A DNA stretch of 9,011 nt from Caldimonas sp. GTDB taxonomy: Bacteria; Pseudomonadota; Gammaproteobacteria; Burkholderiales; Burkholderiaceae_C. This document shows, piece after piece, positions 1 through 6,444 of this stretch. The stretch covers positions 1 through 9,011 of the forward strand of contig JASLGD010000310.1 in assembly GCA_030150305.1 (NCBI GenBank), in the 5' to 3' direction. Position 1 is the stretch's first letter. Each line of letters begins with the position of its first letter. The notes under the pieces were generated by a model, which ran no database searches, had not been told where the DNA came from, and saw only the letters and a program-made list of their open reading frames with translations. The position numbers and the translations under genes are program-made.

Positions 1-848
1 CGATGGAAGCGGTCTGCTACCACGCGTACTGGGCGTCGACCGAGCTCGCCGAGGAGCGCGGCCGCTACTTGAGCTACCGCGGCTCGCTGTGGGACCGCGG
101 CATCCTGCCGATCGACTCGCTGTACCTGCTGAACGAAGCCCGCGGCGGCTACGTCGAAGTGGACCGTTCCACCAGCATGGACTGGGACGCGCTGCGCGCG
201 CGCATCGCGCTGTACGGCATGCTCAACTCGAACTGCGTCGCGATCGCGCAGACGGCGACGATCTCGAACATAATCGGCGTGTCGGCCTGCATCGAGCCGT
301 CGTTCCAGAACGTCTACGTCAAGTCGAACCTGTCGGGCGAGTTCACGGTCGTCAACGACTACCTGGTCCGCGATCTGAAGAAGCTCAACCTGTGGGACGA
401 GGTGATGGTCGCCGACCTGAAGTTCTTCGACGGCGGCGTCGCGAAGATCGACCGGATCCCGCCGGAGCTGCGCGCGATCTACGCGACCGCGTTCGAGGTC
501 GAGCCGAAGTGGCTCGTCGAGGCGGCGGCGCGGCGGCAGAAGTGGATCGACCAGGCGCAGTCGCTCAACATCTACATGGCCGGCGCGTCGGGCAAGAAGC
601 TCGACGAGACCTACAAGCTCGCCTGGCTGCGCGGCCTGAAGACGACGTACTACCTGCGCACGCTGAGCGCGACCGCCGCCGAGAAGTCGACCGTGAAGTC
701 GAGCCAGCTCAACGCCGTCTCGAACGGATCGCGCGGCGTCGTTGCGGCTGTTGCAGCGAGCGCGCCGGAGGTCGTCGCGGCCGACGACGTCGGCAGCGAC
801 GTCAAGTTCTGCGCGCTCGACAACCCGGATTGCGAAGCGTGTCAGTGA
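1..848 (+). CDS. nrdA: Ribonucleoside-diphosphate reductase alpha subunit, class Ia (3' part)
   Basis: C-terminal 281 residues or so of the large subunit of ribonucleotide reductase, which reduces ribonucleoside diphosphates to deoxyribonucleotides in the cytosol together with NrdB. The 5' end lies outside the window; the ATG at 3 is internal, because the sequence there is already mid-domain. Counting from that Met, the conserved QTATISNIIG...CIEP stretch of the catalytic barrel is at about 83-99. The Tyr-Tyr pair of the radical-transfer path (KTTYYLRT) is at 216-217. The extreme C-terminus CALDNPDCEACQ carries the Cys-x-x-Cys pair (277, 280) that shuttles electrons from thioredoxin or glutaredoxin. 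A poorly conserved Ala/Val/Ser-rich linker (about 224-265) precedes this tail, as is usual for the flexible arm. It ends in TGA and is followed by nrdB after 149 nt. The family call is very secure. Confidence 0.97.
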   Translation, partial: MEAVCYHAYWASTELAEERGRYLSYRGSLWDRGILPIDSLYLLNEARGGYVEVDRSTSMDWDALRARIALYGMLNSNCVAIAQTATISNIIGVSACIEPSFQNVYVKSNLSGEFTVVNDYLVRDLKKLNLWDEVMVADLKFFDGGVAKIDRIPPELRAIYATAFEVEPKWLVEAAARRQKWIDQAQSLNIYMAGASGKKLDETYKLAWLRGLKTTYYLRTLSATAAEKSTVKSSQLNAVSNGSRGVVAAVAASAPEVVAADDVGSDVKFCALDNPDCEACQ

Positions 849-935
849 GCAAGTGCATCTTGCGTGCGCGGCGTGAACGAGTACCGCTTCGCGCCGCGCG
901 CGATGCGACAGAGCAACAAAATCGAAGTCGCGGCG

Positions 936-974
936 TTGATATGTCTTGGGCTTCGCACACATCAAACCGATAAT
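936..974 (+). promoter_or_regulatory. Candidate nrdB promoter with overlapping inverted repeat
   Basis: In the nrdA-nrdB gap, GATAAT (969-974) differs from the sigma-70 -10 consensus at one position. TTGGGC (946-951) is a weak -35, 17 nt upstream. Arms TTGATATGT (936-944) and ACACATCAA (957-965) form an inverted repeat with one mismatch in nine and a 12-nt spacer. The half-sites are therefore 21 bp apart, about two helical turns, and the repeat spans the -35 and the promoter spacer. It does not resemble the NrdR box that I know from other bacteria. The sequence elements are seen directly; promoter and operator function are inferred. The start of transcription would lie near 981, giving a very short leader. 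Confidence 0.4.
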
Positions 975-997
975 CCGCCGTTAGAGGAAAACCCCGC

Positions 998-2173
998 ATG
1001 CTGGTTTGGGAAGAAGACAGCACCACCGAGCAAGTCCCCGTCGCAAGCACCGCGCCCCGCGTGGCGGCGGCCGTCGTTGCGCCTCCTCTGAGCACCGAAG
1101 CGACCTTGCCCGCGCCGCGGCCCGTCGCCGCCGCAACCGCCTCCGCTTCGTCGACGCGCCGCGTCCGCGCCGCCGACAAGCGGATCATCAACGGCGCGAC
1201 CGACGTCAACCAGCTCGTTCCGTTCAAGTACAAGTGGGCGTGGGAGAAGTACCTCGCCGCCTGTGCGAACCACTGGATGCCGCAGGAGGTCAACATGTCG
1301 CGCGACATCGCGACGTGGAAGAACCCGAACGGCCTGACCGAAGACGAGCGCCGGATCGTCAAGCGCAACCTCGGCTTCTTCGTCACCGCCGACTCGCTCG
1401 CGGCGAACAACATCACCCTCGGCACGTATCGCCACATCACGGCGCCGGAGTGCCGCCAGTTCCTGCTGCGCCAGGCGTTCGAGGAGGCGATCCACACCCA
1501 CGCCTACCTGTACATCGTCGAGTCGCTCGGGCTCGACGTGGGCGATATCTTCAACGCCTACCACGAGGTGGCGTCGATCCGCGAGAAGGACGAGTTCCTG
1601 ATCCCCTTCATCGAGGCGATCATGGACCCGAACTTCCACACCGGCACCGCCGAGAACGACCAGACGCTGCTGAAGTCGCTGATCGTCTTCGCCTGCCTGA
1701 TGGAGGGGCTCTTCTTCTACGTCGGCTTCACCCAGATCCTGGCGCTCGGCCGGCAGAACAAGATGACCGGCGCCGCCGAGCAGTACCAGTACATCCTGCG
1801 CGACGAGTCGATGCACTGCAACTTCGGCATCGACCTCATCAACCAGATCAAGGCCGAGAACCCGCACCTGTGGACGGCGGAGTTCAAGGCCGAGATCCGC
1901 GAGCTGTTCGAAAGGGCGGTCGCCCTCGAGTACCGCTACGCGGAAGACACCATGCCGCGCGGCGTGCTCGGCATGAACGCGTCCATGTTCAAGGGCTACC
2001 TGCGCTACATCGCCAACCGGCGCGCGGTGCAGATCGGCCTGCCGGAGCTCTTCCCGAACGAGGAGAACCCGTTTCCGTGGATGAGCGAGATGATCGACCT
2101 GAAAAAGGAGCGCAACTTTTTCGAGACCCGCGTCATCGACTACCAGACTGGTGGTGCGCTGTCGTGGGAGTAG
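998..2173 (+). CDS. nrdB: Ribonucleoside-diphosphate reductase beta subunit, class Ia
   Basis: Small, radical-bearing subunit of ribonucleotide reductase (391 aa). It holds the diiron-tyrosyl radical that starts catalysis in NrdA. Aligning by eye with the E. coli protein places the metal ligands at Asp132, Glu163, His166, Glu236, Glu270 and His273, and the radical tyrosine at Tyr170 in the motif EEAIHTHAY, so this is the tyrosyl-radical type. The C-terminal tail (DYQTGGALSWE, Tyr382) matches the part that docks on NrdA and relays the radical. Residues about 10-58 form an Ala/Pro/Thr-rich, probably disordered extension before the conserved core begins at KRIINGATDVNQLVPFKYKW; as I remember it, such an extension is usual in betaproteobacterial NrdB. 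The ATG at 998 has a good Shine-Dalgarno AGAGGA at 983-988. The stop is TAG, which matters for the accC amber codon discussed elsewhere. Confidence 0.97.
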   Translation: MLVWEEDSTTEQVPVASTAPRVAAAVVAPPLSTEATLPAPRPVAAATASASSTRRVRAADKRIINGATDVNQLVPFKYKWAWEKYLAACANHWMPQEVNMSRDIATWKNPNGLTEDERRIVKRNLGFFVTADSLAANNITLGTYRHITAPECRQFLLRQAFEEAIHTHAYLYIVESLGLDVGDIFNAYHEVASIREKDEFLIPFIEAIMDPNFHTGTAENDQTLLKSLIVFACLMEGLFFYVGFTQILALGRQNKMTGAAEQYQYILRDESMHCNFGIDLINQIKAENPHLWTAEFKAEIRELFERAVALEYRYAEDTMPRGVLGMNASMFKGYLRYIANRRAVQIGLPELFPNEENPFPWMSEMIDLKKERNFFETRVIDYQTGGALSWE

Positions 2174-2313
2174 AGGCCGTCGCGGAGCATCGCGTCGGCA
2201 GGTGAGAGATCAAGATTTGCGGGACAAGAGCGGCGCCCACGAGCGCTGCCGGCCCGCACCCGGATTCATCGGATCGGGGCGCCCCTCCTGGGCAGTCCAC
2301 GGGCGATGAATAG

Positions 2314-2345
2314 CCACCGGCCGACGACGCGTCGAAAGCCGGTGG
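2314..2345 (+). terminator. Strong hairpin between nrdB and the histone-like gene
   Basis: CCACCGGC (2314-2321) pairs perfectly with GCCGGTGG (2338-2345). Inside it CGAC (2322-2325) pairs with GTCG (2331-2334) around a 5-nt loop, leaving AAA (2335-2337) as a bulge. The stem can be extended outward by a G-U and an A-U pair (2312-2313 with 2346-2347). The T-rich run TTCCTTT (2346-2352) follows, so it may end nrdB transcripts or attenuate read-through into the histone-like gene. The T run is interrupted, so it could instead be a 5'-leader structure of that gene. Otherwise the 203-nt gap 2174-2376 shows no gene and no convincing promoter. Confidence 0.45.
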
Positions 2346-2363
2346 TTCCTTTGCAACTTGATC

Positions 2364-2370
2364 AAGGAGA
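2364..2370 (+). promoter_or_regulatory. Shine-Dalgarno of the histone-like gene, overlapping a palindrome
   Basis: AAGGAGA lies 6 nt before the ATG at 2377 and only 3 nt before an in-frame GTG at 2374, so it favours the ATG as the start. The left end of this site is shared with the perfect 10-bp palindrome CTTGATCAAG (2357-2366). Confidence 0.75.
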
Positions 2371-2376
2371 AACGTG

Positions 2377-2820
2377 ATGGCAACTGCGAAGAAGGCCGCT
2401 CGGAAATCGACGGCGAAGAAGGCTGCGAAGAAGTCGATGGGCGCGAAGAAGAGCGCCAAGAAGTCGACCGGCGCGAAGAAGACCGGCGCGAAGCGCGCGG
2501 CCAAGAAGACCGGCGCCAAGAAGGCCGCCAAGAAGACCGGCGCCAAGAAGACTGCGCGCCGCGGTGCCAAGAAGGCCGCCAAGAAGTCGGGCGCCAAGAA
2601 GGCTGCCAAAAAGTCCGGTGCCAGAAGATCAGCCAAGAAGGCTGGCGGTGCCAAGAAGGCCGCCAAGAAGGCGTCAGGCAAGAAGTCGGCTCGAAAGGCC
2701 CCTGCCAAGAAGGCTGCTTCGTCGATGGGCGCCGCGCCCAGCGCCGCTCCCGCGGCACCAGCGAAGACGGCCCTGAGCCCGCAAGCGGCGTGGCCGTTCC
2801 CGACGGGCAGCAAGCCCTGA
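2377..2820 (+). CDS. Histone H1-like, lysine/alanine-repeat DNA-binding protein
   Basis: A 147-residue, extremely basic protein. Residues 1-115 are almost entirely Lys, Ala, Gly, Ser, Thr and Arg, arranged as irregular repeats of about 8-9 residues of the type KKAAKKSGA or KKTGAKK. Such composition is typical of bacterial histone H1-like proteins related to eukaryotic H1 tails, which bind DNA non-specifically through lysines and help to compact the nucleoid. A neutral Ala/Pro segment (118-135) leads to the C-terminus SPQAAWPFPTGSKP. I recall a very similar WPFPTGS ending in betaproteobacterial members, where this gene also lies next to nrdB. The start was chosen at ATG 2377 because of Shine-Dalgarno spacing; a GTG one codon upstream would add a single residue. 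The repeated codons keep other frames open across the locus, but those are shadows. DNA compaction is inferred from composition and family. Confidence 0.9.
   Translation: MATAKKAARKSTAKKAAKKSMGAKKSAKKSTGAKKTGAKRAAKKTGAKKAAKKTGAKKTARRGAKKAAKKSGAKKAAKKSGARRSAKKAGGAKKAAKKASGKKSARKAPAKKAASSMGAAPSAAPAAPAKTALSPQAAWPFPTGSKP
2500..2665 (+). repeat. Degenerate tandem repeats inside the histone-like gene
   Basis: Segments such as GCCAAGAAGACCGGC and GCCAAGAAGGCCGCC alternate with a period of about 24-28 nt, encoding KKTGAKKAA and KKSGAKKAA units. This is the kind of array that changes copy number by slippage or unequal recombination. It lies within the coding region and keeps the frame. Confidence 0.7.
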
Positions 2821-2839
2821 CGAGACGGCTCGTCGTCAC

Positions 2840-2863
2840 AGCCCGGCCACGGCCGGGCTTTTT
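2840..2863 (+). terminator. Rho-independent terminator after the histone-like gene
   Basis: GCCCGGCC (2841-2848) and GGCCGGGC (2851-2858) form a GC-rich stem; the tight 2-nt centre probably opens to a 4-nt loop. A2840-T2859 extends the stem, and TTTTT (2859-2863) follows directly. It lies 20 nt after the stop codon. Confidence 0.88.
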
Positions 2864-2910
2864 GTTGCCTGCGGCGAGCGTCGTGCAACGCCAGGGCGCG
2901 CGGCGCAATG

Positions 2911-2934
2911 AACAACGCCGCCACGCGGGCGGCG
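2911..2934 (-). terminator. Probable terminator of the minus-strand cluster
   Basis: Read on the minus strand, CGCCGCC and GGCGGCG (plus-strand positions 2928-2934 and 2916-2922) form a 7-bp stem with a 5-nt loop, followed by TTGTT (2911-2915). It sits 27 nt beyond the stop of the last minus-strand gene and faces the terminator at 2840-2863. The T run is short and interrupted, hence moderate confidence. Confidence 0.6.
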
Positions 2935-2961
2935 CTGTCTTGCGCTCGCGCGCGACGACGA

Positions 2962-3354
2962 TCAGTCGGGAAGGATCTGGGTGTCGGCGAAGCCGTGCGC
3001 CTGCGCAGCGACCACCGGAAGGTCCATCTCGGAGATCGCGGCGTGCGCGCGTTCGCGCTCGGCGGCGCGGACGGCTTCTTCGAGCTGCGCCGCACGCCGC
3101 TTCGCGGCCTCGAGCTCGGCGGCGGCCTGCTGATGCACCTCGAGCTCGGCTTTCAGGATGCCGATCTGCTGGCGAGCCTGCGCGGTTTGCTGCTGCGAGA
3201 AGAGGCGCCCCTTCTCGCTCTTCTGCAGCCGGTGCGCCGCAGCCAGGAGCTTTCGTCCGTACCACCAGCGGCAGCCGGCCCACATGACCACGGAAGCGAC
3301 GGCGATCGCGATTGGAATCGCGACCGCGAGCACGCCGGCCTGACGGATGTCCAT
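2962..3354 (-). CDS. Small membrane-anchored coiled-coil protein, function unknown
   Basis: A 130-residue protein I cannot assign to a named family. One hydrophobic segment (about residues 7-29) is followed by the basic stretch RWWYGRK. Residues about 36-105 are rich in Gln, Ala, Glu, Lys and Arg with a clear heptad character, predicting a long cytoplasmic coiled coil. The tail MDLPVVAAQAHGFADTQILPD is not coiled. The topology suggests an inner-membrane anchor with a cytoplasmic helix that could dimerise or tether a partner, but no role can be read from the sequence. It is the last gene of the minus-strand cluster, 48 nt after the kinase gene, and is followed by a hairpin. The ATG at 3354 has no good Shine-Dalgarno, and no better in-frame start is visible upstream. 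The coding case rests on strand, spacing and sensible protein features rather than on recognised homology. Confidence 0.78.
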   Translation of the reverse strand: MDIRQAGVLAVAIPIAIAVASVVMWAGCRWWYGRKLLAAAHRLQKSEKGRLFSQQQTAQARQQIGILKAELEVHQQAAAELEAAKRRAAQLEEAVRAAERERAHAAISEMDLPVVAAQAHGFADTQILPD

Positions 3355-3402
3355 GAGGAGCGACTTCGGCGCAAGCCTGCTGTAACTTGAGCGTGGCCGG
3401 CG

Positions 3403-4308
3403 TCAGCCGTCGACGAACGTGCGATCCAGCACATGATTCTGGCCGCCGCGGCTCGCGATCTTGAGCGCGCCGAGCCGGTTGCCGAGGCGTGCGCAGTCGA
3501 CCAGCGGCCAGCCGCGCTCGAGCCCGAACAGGAGCGCGGCGCGAAAGGCGTCGCCGCAGCCGGTCGGGTCGACGACCTCGGTCGCGGTGACGCCCGGGAT
3601 CGGTGTCTTTGCGCCTTGCTGCCACACTTCGCAGCCTTGCGCGCCGAGCGTGACGACGACGCCGCGCAAGTGCGAGCGCGACATCGCCTCGATCGAGCGG
3701 CCGGTGCGCTCGACGAGCATCTGCGCCTCGTAGTCGTTGACCGTGACCCAGCTGGCGCGGTCGACGAACGCGCGCAGCTCCTCGCCGTCGAACATCGGCA
3801 GGCCCTGTCCGGGGTCGAAGATGAACGGGATGTTCGCGGCGGCGAGCTGGCTCGCGTGCTCGAGCATCGCGGTGCGGCCGTCGGGGGCGACGATCGCGAT
3901 CTTCAGCGCGGCGTCGGCCGGCACCGGCGTCTCGTGCGCCCACTGCATCGCGCCGGGATGGAACGCGGTGATCTGGTTGTTGTCGTCGTCGGTGATGATG
4001 AAGGCCTGCGCGGTGTACGACTCGGTCACGGTGCGAACGTGCGCCGTCGTCGCGCCCCACGACGCGAGCCGGGCGCGGTAGTCGTCGCCGTCGACGCCGA
4101 GCGTGGCGACGACGACCGGCTCGCCGCCGAGCGCGGCGAGGTTGTAGGCGATGTTCCCGGCGCAGCCGCCGAACTCGCGTCTGAGCGTCGGCACCAGGAA
4201 CGAGACGTTGAGGACGTGCAGCTGGTTGGGCAGGATCTGCTCGGCGAAGCGACCGCCGAAGTTGGCGATGCTGTCGTAGGCGAGCGATCCACAGACGAGG
4301 GCGGCCAT
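3403..4308 (-). CDS. PfkB-family nucleoside (adenosine-type) kinase
   Basis: A 301-residue sugar/nucleoside kinase of the ribokinase (PfkB) superfamily. Signature 1 is at FGGCAGNIAYNLAALGG (46-62) and signature 2 at DPTGCGDAF (247-255), with the catalytic base Asp253 at the end of the anion-hole motif. The NDYE stretch (191-194) fits the N-x-x-E motif that positions Mg2+ and phosphate. From memory it resembles the broad-specificity nucleoside kinase of Burkholderia thailandensis, including the Cys in TGCGD where most relatives have Ala, so phosphorylation of purine nucleosides with ATP is the likely reaction; sugar specificity cannot be excluded. The frame is open further upstream, but ATG 4308 was chosen because GGAGAA sits just before it, the protein begins there like its family (MAALVCGSLAYDSI), and longer forms would run into the upstream gene. 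It lies 46 nt after the DUF3426 gene. Confidence 0.94.
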   Translation of the reverse strand: MAALVCGSLAYDSIANFGGRFAEQILPNQLHVLNVSFLVPTLRREFGGCAGNIAYNLAALGGEPVVVATLGVDGDDYRARLASWGATTAHVRTVTESYTAQAFIITDDDNNQITAFHPGAMQWAHETPVPADAALKIAIVAPDGRTAMLEHASQLAAANIPFIFDPGQGLPMFDGEELRAFVDRASWVTVNDYEAQMLVERTGRSIEAMSRSHLRGVVVTLGAQGCEVWQQGAKTPIPGVTATEVVDPTGCGDAFRAALLFGLERGWPLVDCARLGNRLGALKIASRGGQNHVLDRTFVDG

Positions 4309-4311
4309 GCG

Positions 4312-4317
4312 TTCTCC
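4312..4317 (-). promoter_or_regulatory. Shine-Dalgarno deciding the nucleoside kinase start
   Basis: The minus strand reads GGAGAA here; its GGAG core ends 5 nt before the ATG at 4308. This supports that start over in-frame codons further upstream. Confidence 0.75.
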
Positions 4318-4354
4318 GATGGGAAGTGTGGGCGCGCCGAAGACGCGGCGCAGT

Positions 4355-5512
4355 TCAGGGATAGAAGATCTCGACCGTGTAGCCGACGACACCGGCCGGG
4401 CCGGCGGTGAGCAGGACCTGCAGCGCCGCTTCGGCGTTGGGCTGCAGCACCTCGGCGGCGTCGAGGTCACGCGGCGCAAGGACGCGGCGCGCGACGAGCC
4501 GGCCGGTCGCATCGGTGAGCGCGAGGTCGATCGACGGCGTCGTCACCGGCACCGGGCTGCGGCTGCGCAGCGCGACCGAGAGGACGAAGGTGTCGGGCGC
4601 AGGTGCGCGCGTCAGCGCCGTGCTCTCGACGACGACGTCCTCGATGTGGCGCGGCGCCTCGATGCGGCAGCCGGCGACGCGGCACCACGAGACGAGCGGC
4701 GCGCGCAGCGACGGCCAGCGCGCCGCGATCGTGTCGCGCTCGTGGTGCACGACCTGGAGCGCGAGCACGGCGGCGGCGACGAGCGCGACGCCGGCGAGGA
4801 CCGTGCGCATGCTGCGGCTGTGCCAGCGCGCGCGGCGATCGGCGCGACGGACGAACTCGGGGTGCGACACGCTCTCGAGCGGCAGCGCGCCGGCGTCGGT
4901 CGACGGCAGCACGTCGAGCTCGGCCTCCGCTTCGGGCGAAGGGTTGTCGGCGAAGAGGTCGGAGTCGAAGCGCGCATCCGAGAACTCGACGCGGTCGCGG
5001 CCGCCGAGCTCGACGGCAGGCTTCGGCTTGGGGTGCTCGGTCCGCTTGCGCGGCCCGAACAGACGAGCGTCGATCGGATCGGCGAGCAGCTCGCCGAGGT
5101 CGGTCGTCGGTTCCTCGCCGCCGCTCGAGTCGCCGCCGTCGGCGCGCTCGTCGAGCTCGGCCGTCGGCGCCGATGCGCGCTGCGTCGCCGCCTTCCCCGC
5201 CAACGCGGGCTCGGGCGACGGCGGATAGCGCAGCGTCTTCTCGAAGTCTTCTTCCTTGCGCGCCGTCGACGCTTCCTCGACGGCGCTCTCGCGCGTCGCC
5301 GCGACGCCGGCAGGCGAGGCGGCGCGATTCGCCGCGACCGGCTCGCTCGCGCCGCCGGCGGGAGCGTCGCGGCCGAGGTCGAACAGTCCCTCGAGCGCGT
5401 TGAAGACCGCGTTGCAGCGGCCGCAGCGCACCCATCCTTCGGAGACCTTGAGCTGATCCTGGACGATCCGGAACGAGGTCCCGCACGAGCTGCAGCGCGT
5501 CGCCAGACTCAT
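4355..5512 (-). CDS. Zinc-ribbon (MJ0042-type) and DUF3426 membrane protein
   Basis: A 385-residue protein of three parts. Residues 1-35 form a zinc ribbon with Cys7, Cys10, Cys30 and Cys33 (TRCSSCGTSFRI ... VRCGRC), the MJ0042-type finger. Residues about 45-230 are an acidic, Ala/Pro/Glu-rich, low-complexity linker. A single membrane segment follows at about 236-254. The rest is a DUF3426 domain that would lie on the far side of the membrane; it contains a second Cys pair (WCRVAGC, 277 and 282) and ends in EIFYP. The molecular role is unknown; the order implies a cytoplasmic metal-binding finger tethered to a periplasmic domain. The start at ATG 5512 leaves only 7 nt after the prmA stop. No Shine-Dalgarno is visible, so translational coupling to prmA is likely. 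Zn2+ binding is inferred from the cysteine pattern. The same order, prmA then DUF3426, is familiar from betaproteobacteria. Confidence 0.93.
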   Translation of the reverse strand: MSLATRCSSCGTSFRIVQDQLKVSEGWVRCGRCNAVFNALEGLFDLGRDAPAGGASEPVAANRAASPAGVAATRESAVEEASTARKEEDFEKTLRYPPSPEPALAGKAATQRASAPTAELDERADGGDSSGGEEPTTDLGELLADPIDARLFGPRKRTEHPKPKPAVELGGRDRVEFSDARFDSDLFADNPSPEAEAELDVLPSTDAGALPLESVSHPEFVRRADRRARWHSRSMRTVLAGVALVAAAVLALQVVHHERDTIAARWPSLRAPLVSWCRVAGCRIEAPRHIEDVVVESTALTRAPAPDTFVLSVALRSRSPVPVTTPSIDLALTDATGRLVARRVLAPRDLDAAEVLQPNAEAALQVLLTAGPAGVVGYTVEIFYP

Positions 5513-5519
5513 CGCGAAA

Positions 5520-6431
5520 TCATGCCATGCGGCCCTGCGCCGTTCGTCGGCCGACGAGGAGCGCCCAGCCTTCGTCGTGCGCGGCGGCGTCGAGCGCGAT
5601 CCACGGTGCGTACGTCGCTCGCATCGCGTCGGCCTGGCGATCGAGGATGCCGGAGAGGACGAGCGCGCCGCCGTCGTCGACGAGCGCGGCGAGCGCCGGC
5701 GCGAGGAGCTCGAGCGGAGCGGCGAGGATGTTGGCGACGACGAGCGCGTAGCGCCCGGCGACGATGTCGGGCGCACCGGCGCGCACGACGACGCCGTTGG
5801 CCTCCGCGTTGGCGCGCGTCGTCTCGACCGCTGCCGGGTCGACGTCGACCGCGTCGACGTCGCGCGCGCCGAAGCGGCTCGCCGCGATCGCGAGCACGCC
5901 CGACCCGCAGCCGTAGTCGAGCGCGCGCGGCCAGGCAAGGCCGCCGGCGTCGCCGTGCTCCGCGATCCAGCGCAGGCACATCCGCGTCGTCGGATGCGTG
6001 CCGGTGCCGAACGCGCGGCCGGGATCGAGCCGGATCACGTGCCGCGCGTCGTCGGGAATCGCGCTCCACGTCGGCACGATCCAGAAGCCCTCGGCGATGC
6101 GGCACGGTCCGAACTGCGCCTGCGTCAGGCGCACCCAGTCGTGGTCCTCGACCGCGGCGATCGCGACGACGTGCACGCGGCTGTCGCCCTGCGCCGCGAC
6201 GGCCGCTGCCGCCGCGGTCGCCCGCGCCTCGTCGACGAAGAGCGCGGTGACGCGTGCGTGCGCCCACGTGCTGCCAGCGGCGACGCCGGGCTCGTCGAAG
6301 ACCGGTTGCTCGGCGGCGCTGCCGGCATCGGCGTCCTCGATCGACACCGAAAGCGCGTCGAGCTCGTCGGCGAGCAGGTCGCTCAAGGCATCGACCGCGG
6401 CCGCCGGGGCGAGGAGCGAGAGCGCGTGCAT
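5520..6431 (-). CDS. prmA: Ribosomal protein L11 methyltransferase
   Basis: A cytosolic S-adenosylmethionine-dependent methyltransferase of 303 aa, the usual family length, which trimethylates ribosomal protein L11. The N-terminal ~100 residues form the L11-binding region. The family-specific GRAFGTGTHPTTRMCL is at 138-153, the SAM-binding motif I DYGCGSGVLAIAA at 172-184, and the acidic motif II region at about 191-199 (DVDAVDVDP). The NILAAPL motif at 234-240 is near the active site. The ATG at 6431 lies 13 nt after the accC stop without a clear Shine-Dalgarno, consistent with coupled translation in a transcript with accBC. The protein ends QGRMA, shortly before the DUF3426 gene. Loss of prmA is tolerated in E. 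coli, so the gene's constant company with accBC probably reflects shared expression. The identification is secure. Confidence 0.97.
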   Translation of the reverse strand: MHALSLLAPAAAVDALSDLLADELDALSVSIEDADAGSAAEQPVFDEPGVAAGSTWAHARVTALFVDEARATAAAAAVAAQGDSRVHVVAIAAVEDHDWVRLTQAQFGPCRIAEGFWIVPTWSAIPDDARHVIRLDPGRAFGTGTHPTTRMCLRWIAEHGDAGGLAWPRALDYGCGSGVLAIAASRFGARDVDAVDVDPAAVETTRANAEANGVVVRAGAPDIVAGRYALVVANILAAPLELLAPALAALVDDGGALVLSGILDRQADAMRATYAPWIALDAAAHDEGWALLVGRRTAQGRMA

Positions 6432-6444
6432 CGCGTCGCAGGCC

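Noticed and set aside
936..965. NrdR box upstream of nrdB
   Set aside because: The arms do not match the NrdR consensus as I know it, and there is no tandem pair of boxes with the expected spacing.
2174..2313. Possible small gene or RNA gene in the first part of the nrdB to histone-like gap
   Set aside because: No frame with a ribosome-binding site and sensible composition was seen, and no tRNA-like or known RNA structure was recognised; only the GGGGCGCCCC palindrome at 2276-2285 stands out, which is unremarkable in GC-rich DNA.
2374..2376. GTG as the start of the histone-like gene
   Set aside because: It lies only 3 nt after the Shine-Dalgarno; the ATG one codon later has proper spacing and gives the usual MATAKK start.
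2210..4060. Very long minus-strand open frame of 616 codons, and similar long frames elsewhere
   Set aside because: It crosses the histone-like gene antisense and the kinase gene out of frame, with Arg/Ser/Ala-rich nonsense composition. High GC makes stops rare, so long spurious frames are expected.
4308..4512. Upstream extension of the nucleoside kinase to a start near 4512
   Set aside because: The added residues would overlap the DUF3426 gene out of frame, and the Shine-Dalgarno and family N-terminus both support ATG 4308.
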